Of a stretch of 64,000 bases of DNA, positions 16,604 to 28,500 are shown piece after piece. The stretch lies in contig QXVZ01033308.1 in NCBI GenBank assembly GCA_008931825.1, positions 27,373-91,372 on the forward strand, read 5' to 3'. Position 1 is the stretch's first letter, and each line of letters begins with the position of its first letter. The notes under the pieces were generated by a model. It made no database searches, was not told the origin of the DNA, and saw only the letters and a list, made by a program, of their open reading frames with translations. Made by a program: the position numbers and the translations under genes. Source of the stretch: Phallusia fumigata (lineage: Eukaryota > Chordata > Ascidiacea > Phlebobranchia > Ascidiidae).

Positions 16604-17971
16604 ATGTATCCTTCGTTCGTTGCCATCTGTTTTGCTGCCGTTTTTCTGCCGTCGATTTTTAGTTCGGCTCATGCAAAGAATTTTACTGTTTCGAAAGCAA
16701 GTGTGAAAAAATACATGACCAAACTTAACAATATGAGAGACACAGTGTATCACGAATTTCACGTAAAGGTGAGACATTTTCGTAAGTTTGCTTACAAAAA
16801 CCTATTTATCGCCTAAATCCAATCTTGCAATACCCAGTTGCACAAGAGGGTCGCGAAAAAAGTGAAGAAGGGTCTGAAGAAACTCCTCATCACGAGAGAC
16901 GACCGTGACTTTTATAAGTACCAACCATACGGAAACGGCCTTATTTTAGCTTTCAACGCTTTTAGATTGTCGGAATGGTATAGACTGCTCGCGGAGAAAA
17001 TATCCACGGTATGGTGAACAATCTTACATTGCAATAACTTTCATTTTGGTTCGAAGTCATGAATAGCAAACTATACTAATATCTTTTTGCAGACAAACCA
17101 AATCGACTGCACCGTTAAAAAGCCCGAGCCAGTACTGGACACGACGCAGGAAAGCGGAAACGTAAATAATTTTTTTTCAAAATTTACCCTTCCTCTGTTT
17201 GCAGGGGCATACATTTACTTTGCTTCTATCACTGTTCCGCCACAATGCCCGCTCGTAAAACAAAATAGAAAATGTATTATTGACACGAACGTTAGTAAAC
17301 GGAGCAAACCAAATTATGAAACTTTTTTGTGTCCAAGTATTTAATGTGCATGCCGAGAGTATTTGATAAAAATTTACCCGGTATGTCGAGAAATTTACCC
17401 ACTGTATTTAATCGGTAATGTGTTAAAATTCTTCCAGTAATTTTAACCCGATTTACCTCTTTTTCTTTTCACTTTTACGCGTAAATTTATTCACCTGGGT
17501 GAATTTGTGCATCTGAACAGGCTTGGTAATGAAACGAATTAGGAACCTTGTTAAAGTAAGCGGCAAGTAAAATTCAATTTTTGCAACAGACTTGCGTGCC
17601 AACAGCTGTCACCGACGACTGCCTGCAGAACCTGCAAATGAAAGCGAAAGATTTGTTGTTGGAACTGCTGAACTTGAGCAAAATTAAAAGCCACAAGAAA
17701 GTTAATAACGTAAGCAAAGTCAAACTTGTTTGATACAACAAAAACTAATGTGTTTGTAACGTCAATAAAGTCTGATACCCACCTTTATATATTATATTTA
17801 TATTGGTTTCAACGATAAAAGAATATTTTTTTACAGGCACTGAGAAAATTCAAAAATCAATACAAAAAACAACTCAAACTCAAAAAAGGGAAAAGATTTG
17901 CTTCAAAATTTGCTTCAATCTGTGGAGTTTTTAACAACAGAATTCGAGAAGCCTTGACGCAATTTGCATAA
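16604..17971 (+). CDS. Small secreted basic four-cysteine protein, possibly helical; family unknown
   Basis: Coding exons 16604-16768, 16838-17008, 17093-17161, 17590-17709 and 17837-17971 sum to 660 nt, 219 aa. Each exon is a multiple of three, so all four introns are phase 0. Residues 1-24 are a clear signal peptide (MYPSFVAICFAAVFLPSIFS, then SAHA). The mature part is rich in Lys and Leu, with probable amphipathic helices in exon 2 (VAKKVKKGLKKLLI), exon 4 (LQMKAKDLLLELLNLSK) and exon 5. It has four cysteines (118, 137, 146, 204), no further TM segment and no sequence motif I recognise. All-phase-0 introns, secretion and helices recall vertebrate helical cytokine genes, but the same layout could encode a cationic antimicrobial or other effector. 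The gene model is firm; the function is unknown. Confidence 0.85.
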
Positions 17972-19529
17972 CATTTCGCTCCGAACATTTATCCAGCCAT
18001 GATGTGTTTTTTGATCGCTGTATTTATATTATTTATTGCGGCTCTTCATTTTATTTTTGTACGAAATCATATTTATGTCTTTATTGCGAATGATTCATGT
18101 GCTTTGACTTTTTTATGTAGTTGCTTTTCAAACTATGAATAAACCTGGTCTGCAATTTATTGATATGTTTTTACGGCCGCTGGTGTTTTTAAAAGCTGTT
18201 TTTTAAAGCAGAAAAAACAGTGACTAAAACAGAAAAGCACAGGCGGCTTGATTCGCAACTTCACATGATATTTGTAAAACTGAAAATAAAAGAATATTTT
18301 TTTATGCTCCAAGCAAATGATCATTCCGGGGTGTTCAACCGTCGAACTAACATTTGATACTTATCCAATCAAAAATTACTTTATGCAGGTTTTAAAAGCA
18401 AAACGTTTTTCTCAAGTAAAAGAAAAATGGCGTTAATTACAAAAGTTTTAACCACATGTAAAAACCTTATCGACAACGTCACGTATATTTATTTCACCTT
18501 TAATGTTACAAAAATTTGAAAAAAATAAATGCATGCGCACATTTGATACTGGTTTCCGCCCTTAAGCTTTCATGCAGGCCAACGAACACTCGAATCACAG
18601 CACGCCAGGAGCAAGAAGTGTCATGCAGAATCGAAGTCCGCCTTCCAAGCAATTCCATTTAGCAAGGCGTGGGAAAAATCTAGCATGCAGATCTTCTTGT
18701 GTACATAGACATAGAATATTTTTACATTTCTTGCCCTTTCAATAATTTTTGTGCAAAATGTTGAAATCTATAAATGACTTTTAATGCAGTGATTGTTGCA
18801 ACATATTTGATGCTGTTTCCTCCTTTTTGCAGTGGATGTAAGGTTGTTCCTACTCTTACCTTGGGCACCAATTTCACAAATTCATTTGTAAATTGGTTCT
18901 ATTAAACTTCATTTCTGCACTACCAAAAAAGATTGCTTGCAGATTATATTATGATTTAATTGATTAAAGATTATAATTTAAAATCCACTTGAAGAAAAAC
19001 ATAGTTTAAAAATCTTTATTTTCATGGTAAATGCAAAGAAAACCTTGAAATATTTTTGATAGCTGGCGTATTTTAGAAAGTTTTCAGTGAAAACAGTGGT
19101 GATAAACCCTAACAATCAGCAAAGTTTCTACGTTGCTTATGACAACAAATAACATCATTCTCGCGGCATAACCAAACTTATTTTTTTAAAGAAACACGTT
19201 CGAAAAAACATGCAGTCGTCAACACAACAACAAGAATGGTAAAAACCGTATTTTTTATGTTGTTAAAACCGTACAAAGTCGCCCATTTCAATCTGCATGA
19301 ATTATTGTACAAAACTTGTGTTTTACAAAGTGACTTTGGTTTTTGTTGCATGTATATTACGTCACAAAGGATATTGTAGAAAAAAGACAAAAGGTTGGTT
19401 GTTACAGTGATATGAGTTTTAGTCAAAGGTGCTTAAGATTCAGTTTTAAAAGGGTTACTGCTAGGGCAAAAACGATTGTAGTTGTTTTTACGACATCTGT
19501 TGTTATGTACTTACAGGTACCAGAAAGCT
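17972..19529. other. 3'UTR of the small secreted gene, then upstream region of the giant gene
   Basis: An AATAAA at 18138-18143 lies about 167 nt past the stop and probably ends the small gene. The rest is AT-rich with no coding region recognised. An acceptor (ttacag, AG at 19515-19516) lies 13 nt before the giant gene's ATG, so a 5'UTR intron or a trans-spliced leader is likely there. Confidence 0.55.
18138..18143 (+). terminator. AATAAA polyadenylation signal of the small secreted gene
   Basis: AATAAA in the context ctatgaataaacctgg, about 167 nt downstream of the TAA at 17969-17971. Confidence 0.6.
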
Positions 19530-22500
19530 ATGGCAAAAAAAGAGCGCTTGAAGGAACAACGAAATGTGGACAATGTTAATGACGGTGGACCAGTAAGGGT
19601 ACTTATGCGAGATCAACGACAGCCAGATAAAAAAATTGCAACCCGGCCCAAACGAGAAGAGAATGTGGTTAAAAAGCAAAAGGCCAAGCGTAAAGCCACG
19701 TCGGAGAAGGCCTACAGTGAAGGAAGGTCCAAATCGCCTGAAAGAAAGATAGAAATAAAACCGCCACAGAAACCATCGGACAGATCCAAAAAAGGAGGAA
19801 TTTCCAGCTTAGACAAGGCAGTGACAATTAATCAGATTATTACTCAGGCCGACGGACTTCGAAAACGTAAAAAAAGCCATCGTAAAGACACACGCACCGT
19901 GGAACAACGGCGAAAAGCCCTAATAAGCGACAAAGAAATTAAAAGCATTTTAGAAGTATTAGGACCAATTTACCGTCGAAGGATATTCATCGAACAGCTT
20001 AAATCGAGGTGGTACCTTATAGTTGCCCCTGTGGCATTAGTAATAATCCTGGCAGTGGTTGTTGGTGTTGTCATTGTTCCGCTGTTTACTGAAGTGCCGA
20101 CAACGTTTACACCCCCGGAGCCAGTAAAAGGGCTTTGGAAGGTCTATGAATTGAAAGGTAAAATGATTTTTTGGAATGCATCATATTTAGTGACGCCATA
20201 AATAGACAGAATAACCACGTCCGATTGTAACCACTTGATTAGATCAGAACCTTGGAAAAATTTCCAACGGCCTTTGGACAAAAGCAATTGTGTTTCAAAT
20301 AATCAACACTTTTAGGTTACACTGTTTTAAAAGTATCTTCCATACAATTTTTTGGATATGTATCATTGGAACAAAAATGAATTTTTATTGGAGCATTGAA
20401 CACAGTGGGTGTGTACACTTGTCTAGTAAAAGGCCGTCTTGGAAGAACAGAGGGATTTACCCTGACTCAAAACATAAACAGTTTTGATAGCGTTTTGTTT
20501 TGTACAGGCTACGATTTAAAGACATTTGCGAAGAGTTGGGGAACCTGGGACACTGAAGTATGGGTTGATAACACCTTAATCGACAAGATGATGCCAATAT
20601 ACGACTCTTTGCGGTATCCGATCCTTAATATTACCGTCCTTAAACTGCAACTGCAAAGTAGTCCAGATGCTCGAATGCAGGTAAACTGTGCGTGTGATCA
20701 TGCCTTAATTAGGAATAGAATGTAATAATGTTTGGTTTTACCAGCCCACATCATAGCACTTTGACAAAATTAGTACAGTTGTTTGCAGTTCTGTTTGTCC
20801 TATCTTGCAGAATCGTGGAAGATCCACGGATGATACGTCCGTACTACTCGAACACTTCATTTACTTTAGCGCTAACGAAGAGGAACACATGGACGTTAAT
20901 ATCGATCTGGTAAATATGATGAAAACCGTCAGACGCAACCTCATAGCCAGCGTGGACTGGCGCATCGACCCCTCGTACATAATCATGGAGCAGGCGGGAA
21001 TATTCGTGAGATCATCATCAGTGAGAGAGTTTATGAATCGAAACATACCACCAGTGAATGCGAAAGACATTCGTTTGCCGCGATCCCGGATGTCGGTGGT
21101 AGAGCCTATAGTGGAAAACTATTGCGATCCGGTTTTTATTCCTCCTCTCACAGAGGTTTTGCCGTACAACTGTACGTTCATTTCCATCCAGTTCCCGCCC
21201 GGTACGAAGTGCGAGTTTTCGTGCCCAGCTGGGTATGTGCTGCTCGGAAGCTCGGTACGCGCGTGCTTGCCAAGCGGGGTTTGGGAAGGACATAACCCAC
21301 GGTGCACAAAGCCCTGCAAACCCCTGCCAGCGCACCCTAATGGATACGTCGGGCCAAGGGAATGTCTAACCAACGACTCGGTGACCCAAGGTACCCGATG
21401 CACCTACCTGTGCAATGAACATTTTACTCTGACGCGGCACGTCGCCCCTCTGTGCAACAAAGATGGATCATGGACCGCCCAGCCGCCGCTTTGCAAGCGA
21501 CAGTGCCCGCCTATCAGAATTCCGGACGAGATGGCGGTGGCTCCAGCTTCCTGCACTTCCAAACCGTCGTTAGAAGGCACCGTGTGTGTTTTTTCGTGCG
21601 GGGATAACACCATCCTGTATGGAGAAACTTCGATTTCGTGCGACAGTGATGGAAGGTAGGCTTATTTACTTCCACTGTTTCTTCTGTATTAAATATTTTT
21701 TGTGGCTTTAGCAATAACAGCAAATAAAAAAAGCCAAAGACTGCTTTCGGCAAGTTTAAGGCAACTCGACTTATTCTAAAAGACAGTGTTTCATACCGGA
21801 ACGGAACGAAAAGAAATAACGTTATTCGGTCTGGGCAATTTATTTATTTCGGTATTTCGTTCCGGTACCGATATTTTTATTTCGTTCCGGTCTGANATTT
21901 CGTGCGACAGTGATGGAAGGTAGGCTGATTTTTCTTCCACAGTTTCTTCTGTATTAAATATTTTTGTGGCTTTAGCAATAACAGCAAATAAAAAAGCCAA
22001 AGACTACTTTCGGCAAGATTAAGGCAACTCGACTCATTCTAAAAGACAAGTCTGATTTAAGTCGATTTAATCAGTTCTGCAAGGCTTGATATGTCTAACT
22101 CAGGGGTGTTAATGAGGGCAAACTTTTAAAGTCACAATTAAGTCGCTTCAACAGAAAGGCCTAATCCAAATTTTGTCGGGCAATGCACAACACAATTTAA
22201 AACCACAGTCGCGGGAAAATGCCGTTGCGGGCCGCACTTTGGTCATCCCTGGTCTAACTGGACCCCAGCATATTTAATCGTACAGATAAGTTCCTTTTTT
22301 GTTTTTGTGTATGGTGAAGTTGGACGGAGGAGGTTCCAGTATGCAGAACTAAATGTCCGAAGTTGGAGAGCGTTCCAAACTCCGATGTTCACCCAACCGC
22401 ATGTGACCAGGAAGAGCTCTTCGACGGTATGGCCTGCATGTATCATTGTCACGATAGCTTTCGTTTGGTAGGGATGCCGTCACGTAGTTGTACAAGTAGT

Positions 22501-25500
22501 GGCAACTGGACTGGCAGTCCACCACGCTGTTCCCACACCTGTGAAATACTCGACTCGCCCGCAAATGGTGACGTAGTGCCTTTGTCTTGTACTTCAACTA
22601 GAGTTGCCAGCGGTACAGTGTGTCGGTTATCCTGCGACAGTGGCTACGCCGCCAACGGACCGACAAACTTGACGTGCACTGAGAACGGAGTGTGGGACGA
22701 ACCGCAACCAAAGTGCCTTGTACAGTGTCCTGCACTCAAAAAGCCAAGTAATTCTGACCTCGCTTGTACTGGCCACAGTGAGGAGTCTACTTGCGCTCTG
22801 TATTGCTTGCCTGGCCATCGTCTCAAAAACTCAGGTTTTGTTATGTGTCAAGCAGACGCCACATGGACCGAGCCGATTGGTAAATGTGAAAAAGTTTGTC
22901 CGACTTTGCAGGCCCCTGACAACGCCGCTATTTCACCACTTGAGTGCACGGTTATCGAGAGCACTCTTGACTTCGTTTGTGAGGTAACCTGCGAGTTATC
23001 CTATGGCATTAGTGGTTCAGCTAAAAGAATTTGCACATCGAATGGGACGTGGTCTGGTGAAGCGGCGACATGTACATACGAAAAACAGTTTCAGTTAGTT
23101 CTTGAGCATAAAGGGGCGTCTGTGTGCATTGCCAGCCAGGCCAAGATACCCAAGAAGATTCCTAGCGACCAATGCGAAATGTCACACAGCAACTTGTGGT
23201 CGATACACCAAGGACACCTTTTAAAAAACTCCAAGGACGGTCTATGTTTGGGATTTGATACTTTAACCGACATGGCAAAGACAGTACTCCTGAAATGCAA
23301 CGCATCAGACCCTCGCCAATCGTGGGAATGGCCGGACACAACAAGCGAAAACTATACCTTAAAAATACGTGACAAAGACTTGTTTTTATGGTACGGTTAT
23401 CGGACATCAGACAAAATGTACGGCGTAGATGAAGCCAAACCCCTTTCAAACTGGCTTCTTAAGGACTTGGAGACCAAATCAACGTACAGTTTTTTCGGTG
23501 CGGCCCAGAACGGCCACTGTCCCATGTTGGATGACATCGCCAATGGTAAGTGGAGTCCAACGTCTTGTGGACAGACCGTAAAGTCAACTGGGTCTCTATG
23601 CTCCTTTCTGTGTGACCCTGGTTACGAAATCCTATCTGGGACTTCAGTTGTGACCTGCAGTAACGGCTTGTGGGATGGCAGCACATCACCAAAATGCGTC
23701 CCCAGCTGTTTAGCGCTTGACGGTCGTCTTTTCAACAACGGAAGCGTTTCACCACCGACTTGCTTTACCAGCGCTTACATGCTACGCGGCTCCACATGTG
23801 CTTTCCAATGCGAAACAGGTTTTGTTCTCGTCGGTGAACGTAACATTGCATGTACCGCCAACGCCAAGTGGACAGCGGAGCAGCCGCGATGTCAAAGCAT
23901 TTGTCCACCGATCATGCTTCCAGCACATGGCCGGATCGCAGCCCAACCGGCGACGTGTCCAAATCCAACGGGAATGAGCGACGAAGGCAGCGTTTGTCGA
24001 ATCGAATGTCAGAACGGGTACGCGCTACAAGGGGGTGCCGTTGTGCTTTGTACGCATGATGGAAGTTGGAACGAAACCACACAAAAATGCATGAGAACCT
24101 GTCTTCAGCCCAAAACCCCACACCACGGCGCGATCGACTGCGACACTGATTTCCTTACCTATCCAATCGGCACGAATTGCACTCACTCGTGCCTTGGAGG
24201 CCGAAGCTTGTTTCCCCACGAAAGCGTCAACGTTACTTGCGTAGAAAACGGTATTTGGAATATTAAAACGCCAACTTGCCAGTTCTTGTGCCCCCCGTTG
24301 GTTCCGTCGGCGAATGCGACTGTTAGTCCGGGTGAATGCACGGGGCCTCGCGGCTTGGAAAATGGTAAGGTATGTCGGTTTACCTGTGCGCCTGACTTTA
24401 CACTTTCGTCCACTGCGCAAGCGGTGTGTCTGTCGTCCGGCGATTGGACAGTTTCAACAGCAACGTGTTTGCCTTCCCATCATTTCCAAATTCGACTGGC
24501 GACAAACGCTGCCTGTGTTGCCGTCAATCACTATACCCACCACAATTCCTATTTTGTGGTCAAGCGTCCGCTAAACATGTGCAGTTCCTCAAATGTAACC
24601 TCGCAGTGGTTTCGTACCAGCACTGGCCAGCTTGAGCATGTGCACACCGGTTGGTGCCTTACCATCAACACCGCACAGAACAACGAGGTTGTACGTCTGG
24701 CTGTGTGTGATAGCAGCGACCCTAACCAGCGCTGGGACTGTGGGATTACAAAAAGTGCCTTTTCACTTTATCTTAAGGACACTGGCTTTATGCTGCAAGT
24801 TAAGGAAAACTTGCCGTCGGTCTTTATCAGCAAAATTTCGCCAGTCAACGAGGGTTACATTTCCTGGTTCGCCGCCTACAACGACGGAAACAATGGTTCA
24901 GTATGTGGTACAATTCTCGGTGCAAGCGCTTCATGTCCCAAAATCGCCCTCACAAAAGGTACAGGTATTTCTCCGTTTATTTGCCAAGCCAGCGTGGACA
25001 TGGGTACGAATTGTACGGTAACATGTGACTACGGTTACGAACTAAACTCGGGTGCCATGACCGCATCAACTCAGTGCATGGATTACGGAAAGTGGAGCTC
25101 ACTTGATGTCTTCTGCAAACGGCGACGATGCAAAGCCCTGGTTTTGCCAACTGGGGCCACGGTAAGCAACCCGACATGTAACTCTGCCGATGTATTACCC
25201 TGGTCAAATGTCACCTGTGAAGTTACATGCGGAGCGGCGTACCGAAAGCTGCAGCCCGGCGCCACAGGAAAACTTCACTGCCTTGGTAATGGTGTGTGGA
25301 GCGAGCCAATGCCACAGTGCTTCAGTTTCTGTCCGGCGTTGGCGAAACCGACCATCGGCAAATTTTCTCCTGAAGTACGTTGTAATTTTTCAAACAAAGA
25401 GGGCGACAGGTGCGATTTTTCATGTCCTCCGCACTACAGACTTGTTGGTTCAAACAGCCTTGAGTGCTCATCCGGCGCTTGGAGCCATTCGCCTGCAGTC

Positions 25501-28500
25501 TGTCAACCACTAACTGCTGGTCCAAGAGTATGCCCTTCCCCCAGTGCCCCGAACTATGGATACATCGTTCCAGTCCAGTGCATACTGTCGAACGTGCCTT
25601 TCAATCAGTCGTGTACTGTCTCCTGCGTAGCTGGGTACGAGGCCTTGCCCCAGAATGTCGCTTCATTTTGCCAGGCTGATGGATCGTGGAGCGTGGTGTT
25701 ACCGAAATGCAAGCGCACTTGTCCCAACTTTGACACGCCTATGCATGCTTCAGTTTTTCCAGACCGCTGCACTGTAGGCATAAACGCCGACGGCGATCAG
25801 TGCACAATCGCCTGTAACCCAGGGTTTTCCACCACCGAGCATCGCGTAGTGACTTGTACAAGTTCGGGCCAGTGGGACTCTTTTTTTCCGCTATGCATAC
25901 GTGTCTCCCATTTCCTTATTTCCATTCCCAAACCCGCACTCTGCTTGACCGCTGCGGAAACCCCCGAAGGCGTCATATCGTTTGCTGCCTGCTCGTATGA
26001 TAATCCACTGCAGAAGTGGGAGTGGTTGCATAACAGACAGGTCCGTAATTACGCCTTACAAATGTGTTTATCGCCAGCAGAAGATCGTTCATATGCCTCT
26101 TTAAATCTGTCCTCATGTGAGTCCCTTACGTCCGAGTGGATGTGCGCTTACTCGGCAACCACCGTGCGACAAGAGTTTCGTTACGACACCTTCGTACTGG
26201 GCTCATCAGTGGTAAACCCTGAAGTTGCGTTCGTTTTGGATCCGGACCAGGACGAAAAAAGTTGGGTAGCACAAAGAAACACGCTCTTTTACGGCCTCAA
26301 TCAAACAGCAGCTGGTACAATTTGCTCGTTTAGAAGCGCAGGGATCTGCATGGGCATGCCTCCAATTGAGAACGGACTAATTGAAACTGGATGCGAGGGA
26401 AATTCTGACCACATAAGAAAAGGCACGACCTGTCATTACGACTGCGAGACCGAATATCAGCTAGTGGGAAAACCTAAAAGAGTGTGTCAAGGCAACGGAA
26501 TCTGGAGCGATGTCTCAAGCGTGTTTTGCTACCGCACTTGTCCTCATATAGAACCTGTATTGTTTGAAGTGAGCCCTTCCCTGTGTAGGGACACGCCGTA
26601 TGAAGGGGTTGTGTGTACGTTTGTGTGTGAAGCCACATTTGAGCTTTCAGGACCGACTTCTCGGGTGTGTCAAGTGGACGGAACGTGGTCAGAAGAGGAA
26701 GTAATCTGTCACAAAAACTGCCCTGCTCACTTAGCATCCGACCTGGTGATCGCTGATCCAGAAAACTGCCTGGTTCTTGAGCAGACAAGTGGAAGTGTAT
26801 GCAGATTTTCGTGCCCAAACGGATACATTCTGGTGGTCAGTGCAGTTCACACCTGCTTGAACGACGGAACGTGGTCTTCTGAGACACCAACATGCACCAG
26901 ATCATGTCCTGCGCTGAAGCCGATCGCCAACGGAAGGCTTTTGCCTACAAACTGCGCCGGGAGTCAGAAAGGTACAGGCGATGCTTGCGTTTACTCGTGT
27001 GATGGGGCTCGGAGTCTGGACGGCAATAGGATTAGATCTTGCACGGGCAGCGGGATATGGACTGGCAGCCAGCCTTCTTGCCGCACCACCTGTCCACCTC
27101 TCACAGTCCCGCCAAATGGTAAAGTGCATTGTAGCAGAGAAGTACCGCTCTCAGGCGACACATGCTCGTACTCATGTCTGCCAAACAACGTTCTTGAGGG
27201 AATCGGCGACGATCGAACTTGCATGCCGTCGGGGCGGTGGTCGGGCAGCGAACCAAGTTGTTCGCACGAGTTTCAATTCATGATCTTTCAAAGCACTCCC
27301 CCCACTTCCACATCATGCATGCACGCCACTTCGCTTAAGGTTCCTGCTATGAAAGATATCGCTAGCTGCAGCTTCCAGTCCTCGTCTGACCGCTGGGCGT
27401 GGTACCAGGGCAGCCATATTCGCAATGCCGCGACACGACTCTGCCTTACTGGTCATATACACATTGCGGAAGCCTACGTTGCTCTTCAGAAATGCGATGA
27501 GACGAATATCGATCAGAAATGGGAGTGTTCCTCACCAGACAGGCCATGGTTTTTCCGTCTCGAAGACACAGGCCTTTACCCAGTGGGCCTTCCGTTTTCC
27601 ACCAAAAAGATTCTGTTGCATTCCGATGAGGATATTGACTTTATAATTTCGACAAATGCAGGCATTACGAGACACACAAGTTTCTACGCCAAAACCTCCT
27701 TGACAAACAGAACATACGTTTGTTCCGCTCGTAGGGAAAACACTTGTCTTCCTGTCGCACTTGGGGAAAACCTGATTAATCATCCGAATGAGTGCGCTGA
27801 AAAGCAGTCAGCGGTCGGCACCCAGTGCCACTTTACTTGTAAGCCAGGCTATATGATTAGACTCGAGATAACCTCGCTAAGGTGCCTTAAATCTGGACGC
27901 TGGTCAAACGATGTTCCAACCTGTATCCAAGCCTGTAACCCACTGGAGCTCAAACCAGGCGACAAACTGAAAATCAGGCCTCCAACATGCGCCGGAACTT
28001 CGACCTTACCCGAGAAGTTTGCGTGCTATGGGTCGTGCCCCGCTGGTTTCGCACTGGTCGGTCAGGCTGTGCTGACATGCTTGCGTAGCCATGAATGGGA
28101 CGCTGGTTTGCCAACGTGCAAAGCGATTTGCCCCACTTTAAGTCCGCTTGAGCATGGAGAAATCAAGCCGGACGAATGTACGGATTACGCCTCACCCAAC
28201 CTCGACGGCGCTCGATGCACATACACCTGTCTGCAAGAGGAACATGTCCTAAGCGGCGCCGCAGTCAGAACGTGCACACCAAATGGACAATGGGACAAAC
28301 GCGAACCAAGCTGTGTAAAGCCTTGTCCTACTCTACCAGCACCCGACGGCGGCAAAGTGCTTCCTGGTCGATGCTCCGAGGAGCCGTCGCTCGCGGAGAC
28401 AGTATGTGCCTTCTCCTGCAGCGAAGGCTTGTTTTTCATTGGATCCGCCTACAGGGTTTGTCAAGCAAACGGTTCTTGGACTGGAGTAAAATCGATCTGC

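Larger units (their letters stand above)
21656..22319 (+). other. Third intron of the giant gene, containing an allelic duplication and two hAT-like elements
   Basis: Exon 3 ends GGA AG (phase 2) at 21655 and exon 4 resumes at 22320 after gtgaag, giving an uninterrupted CCP with the join DSDGSWTEEVPVC. The intron holds a second copy of the exon 3 end and donor (about 21897-21920), a single N at 21896, the left part of one hAT-like element and a complete 151-bp one. The acceptor has only a modest pyrimidine tract. Confidence 0.8.

Noticed and set aside
21897-22060. Possible real tandem duplication of the exon 3 end in the giant gene
   Set aside because: It directly follows an N, differs from the first copy like an allele, and lacks the hAT-like insert, so a haplotype join is simpler.
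24426-25513. Numerous overlapping frames within the giant exon on both strands
   Set aside because: They are shadows of the CCP/ricin reading frame, which is continuous and rich in conserved Cys, Trp and Gly.
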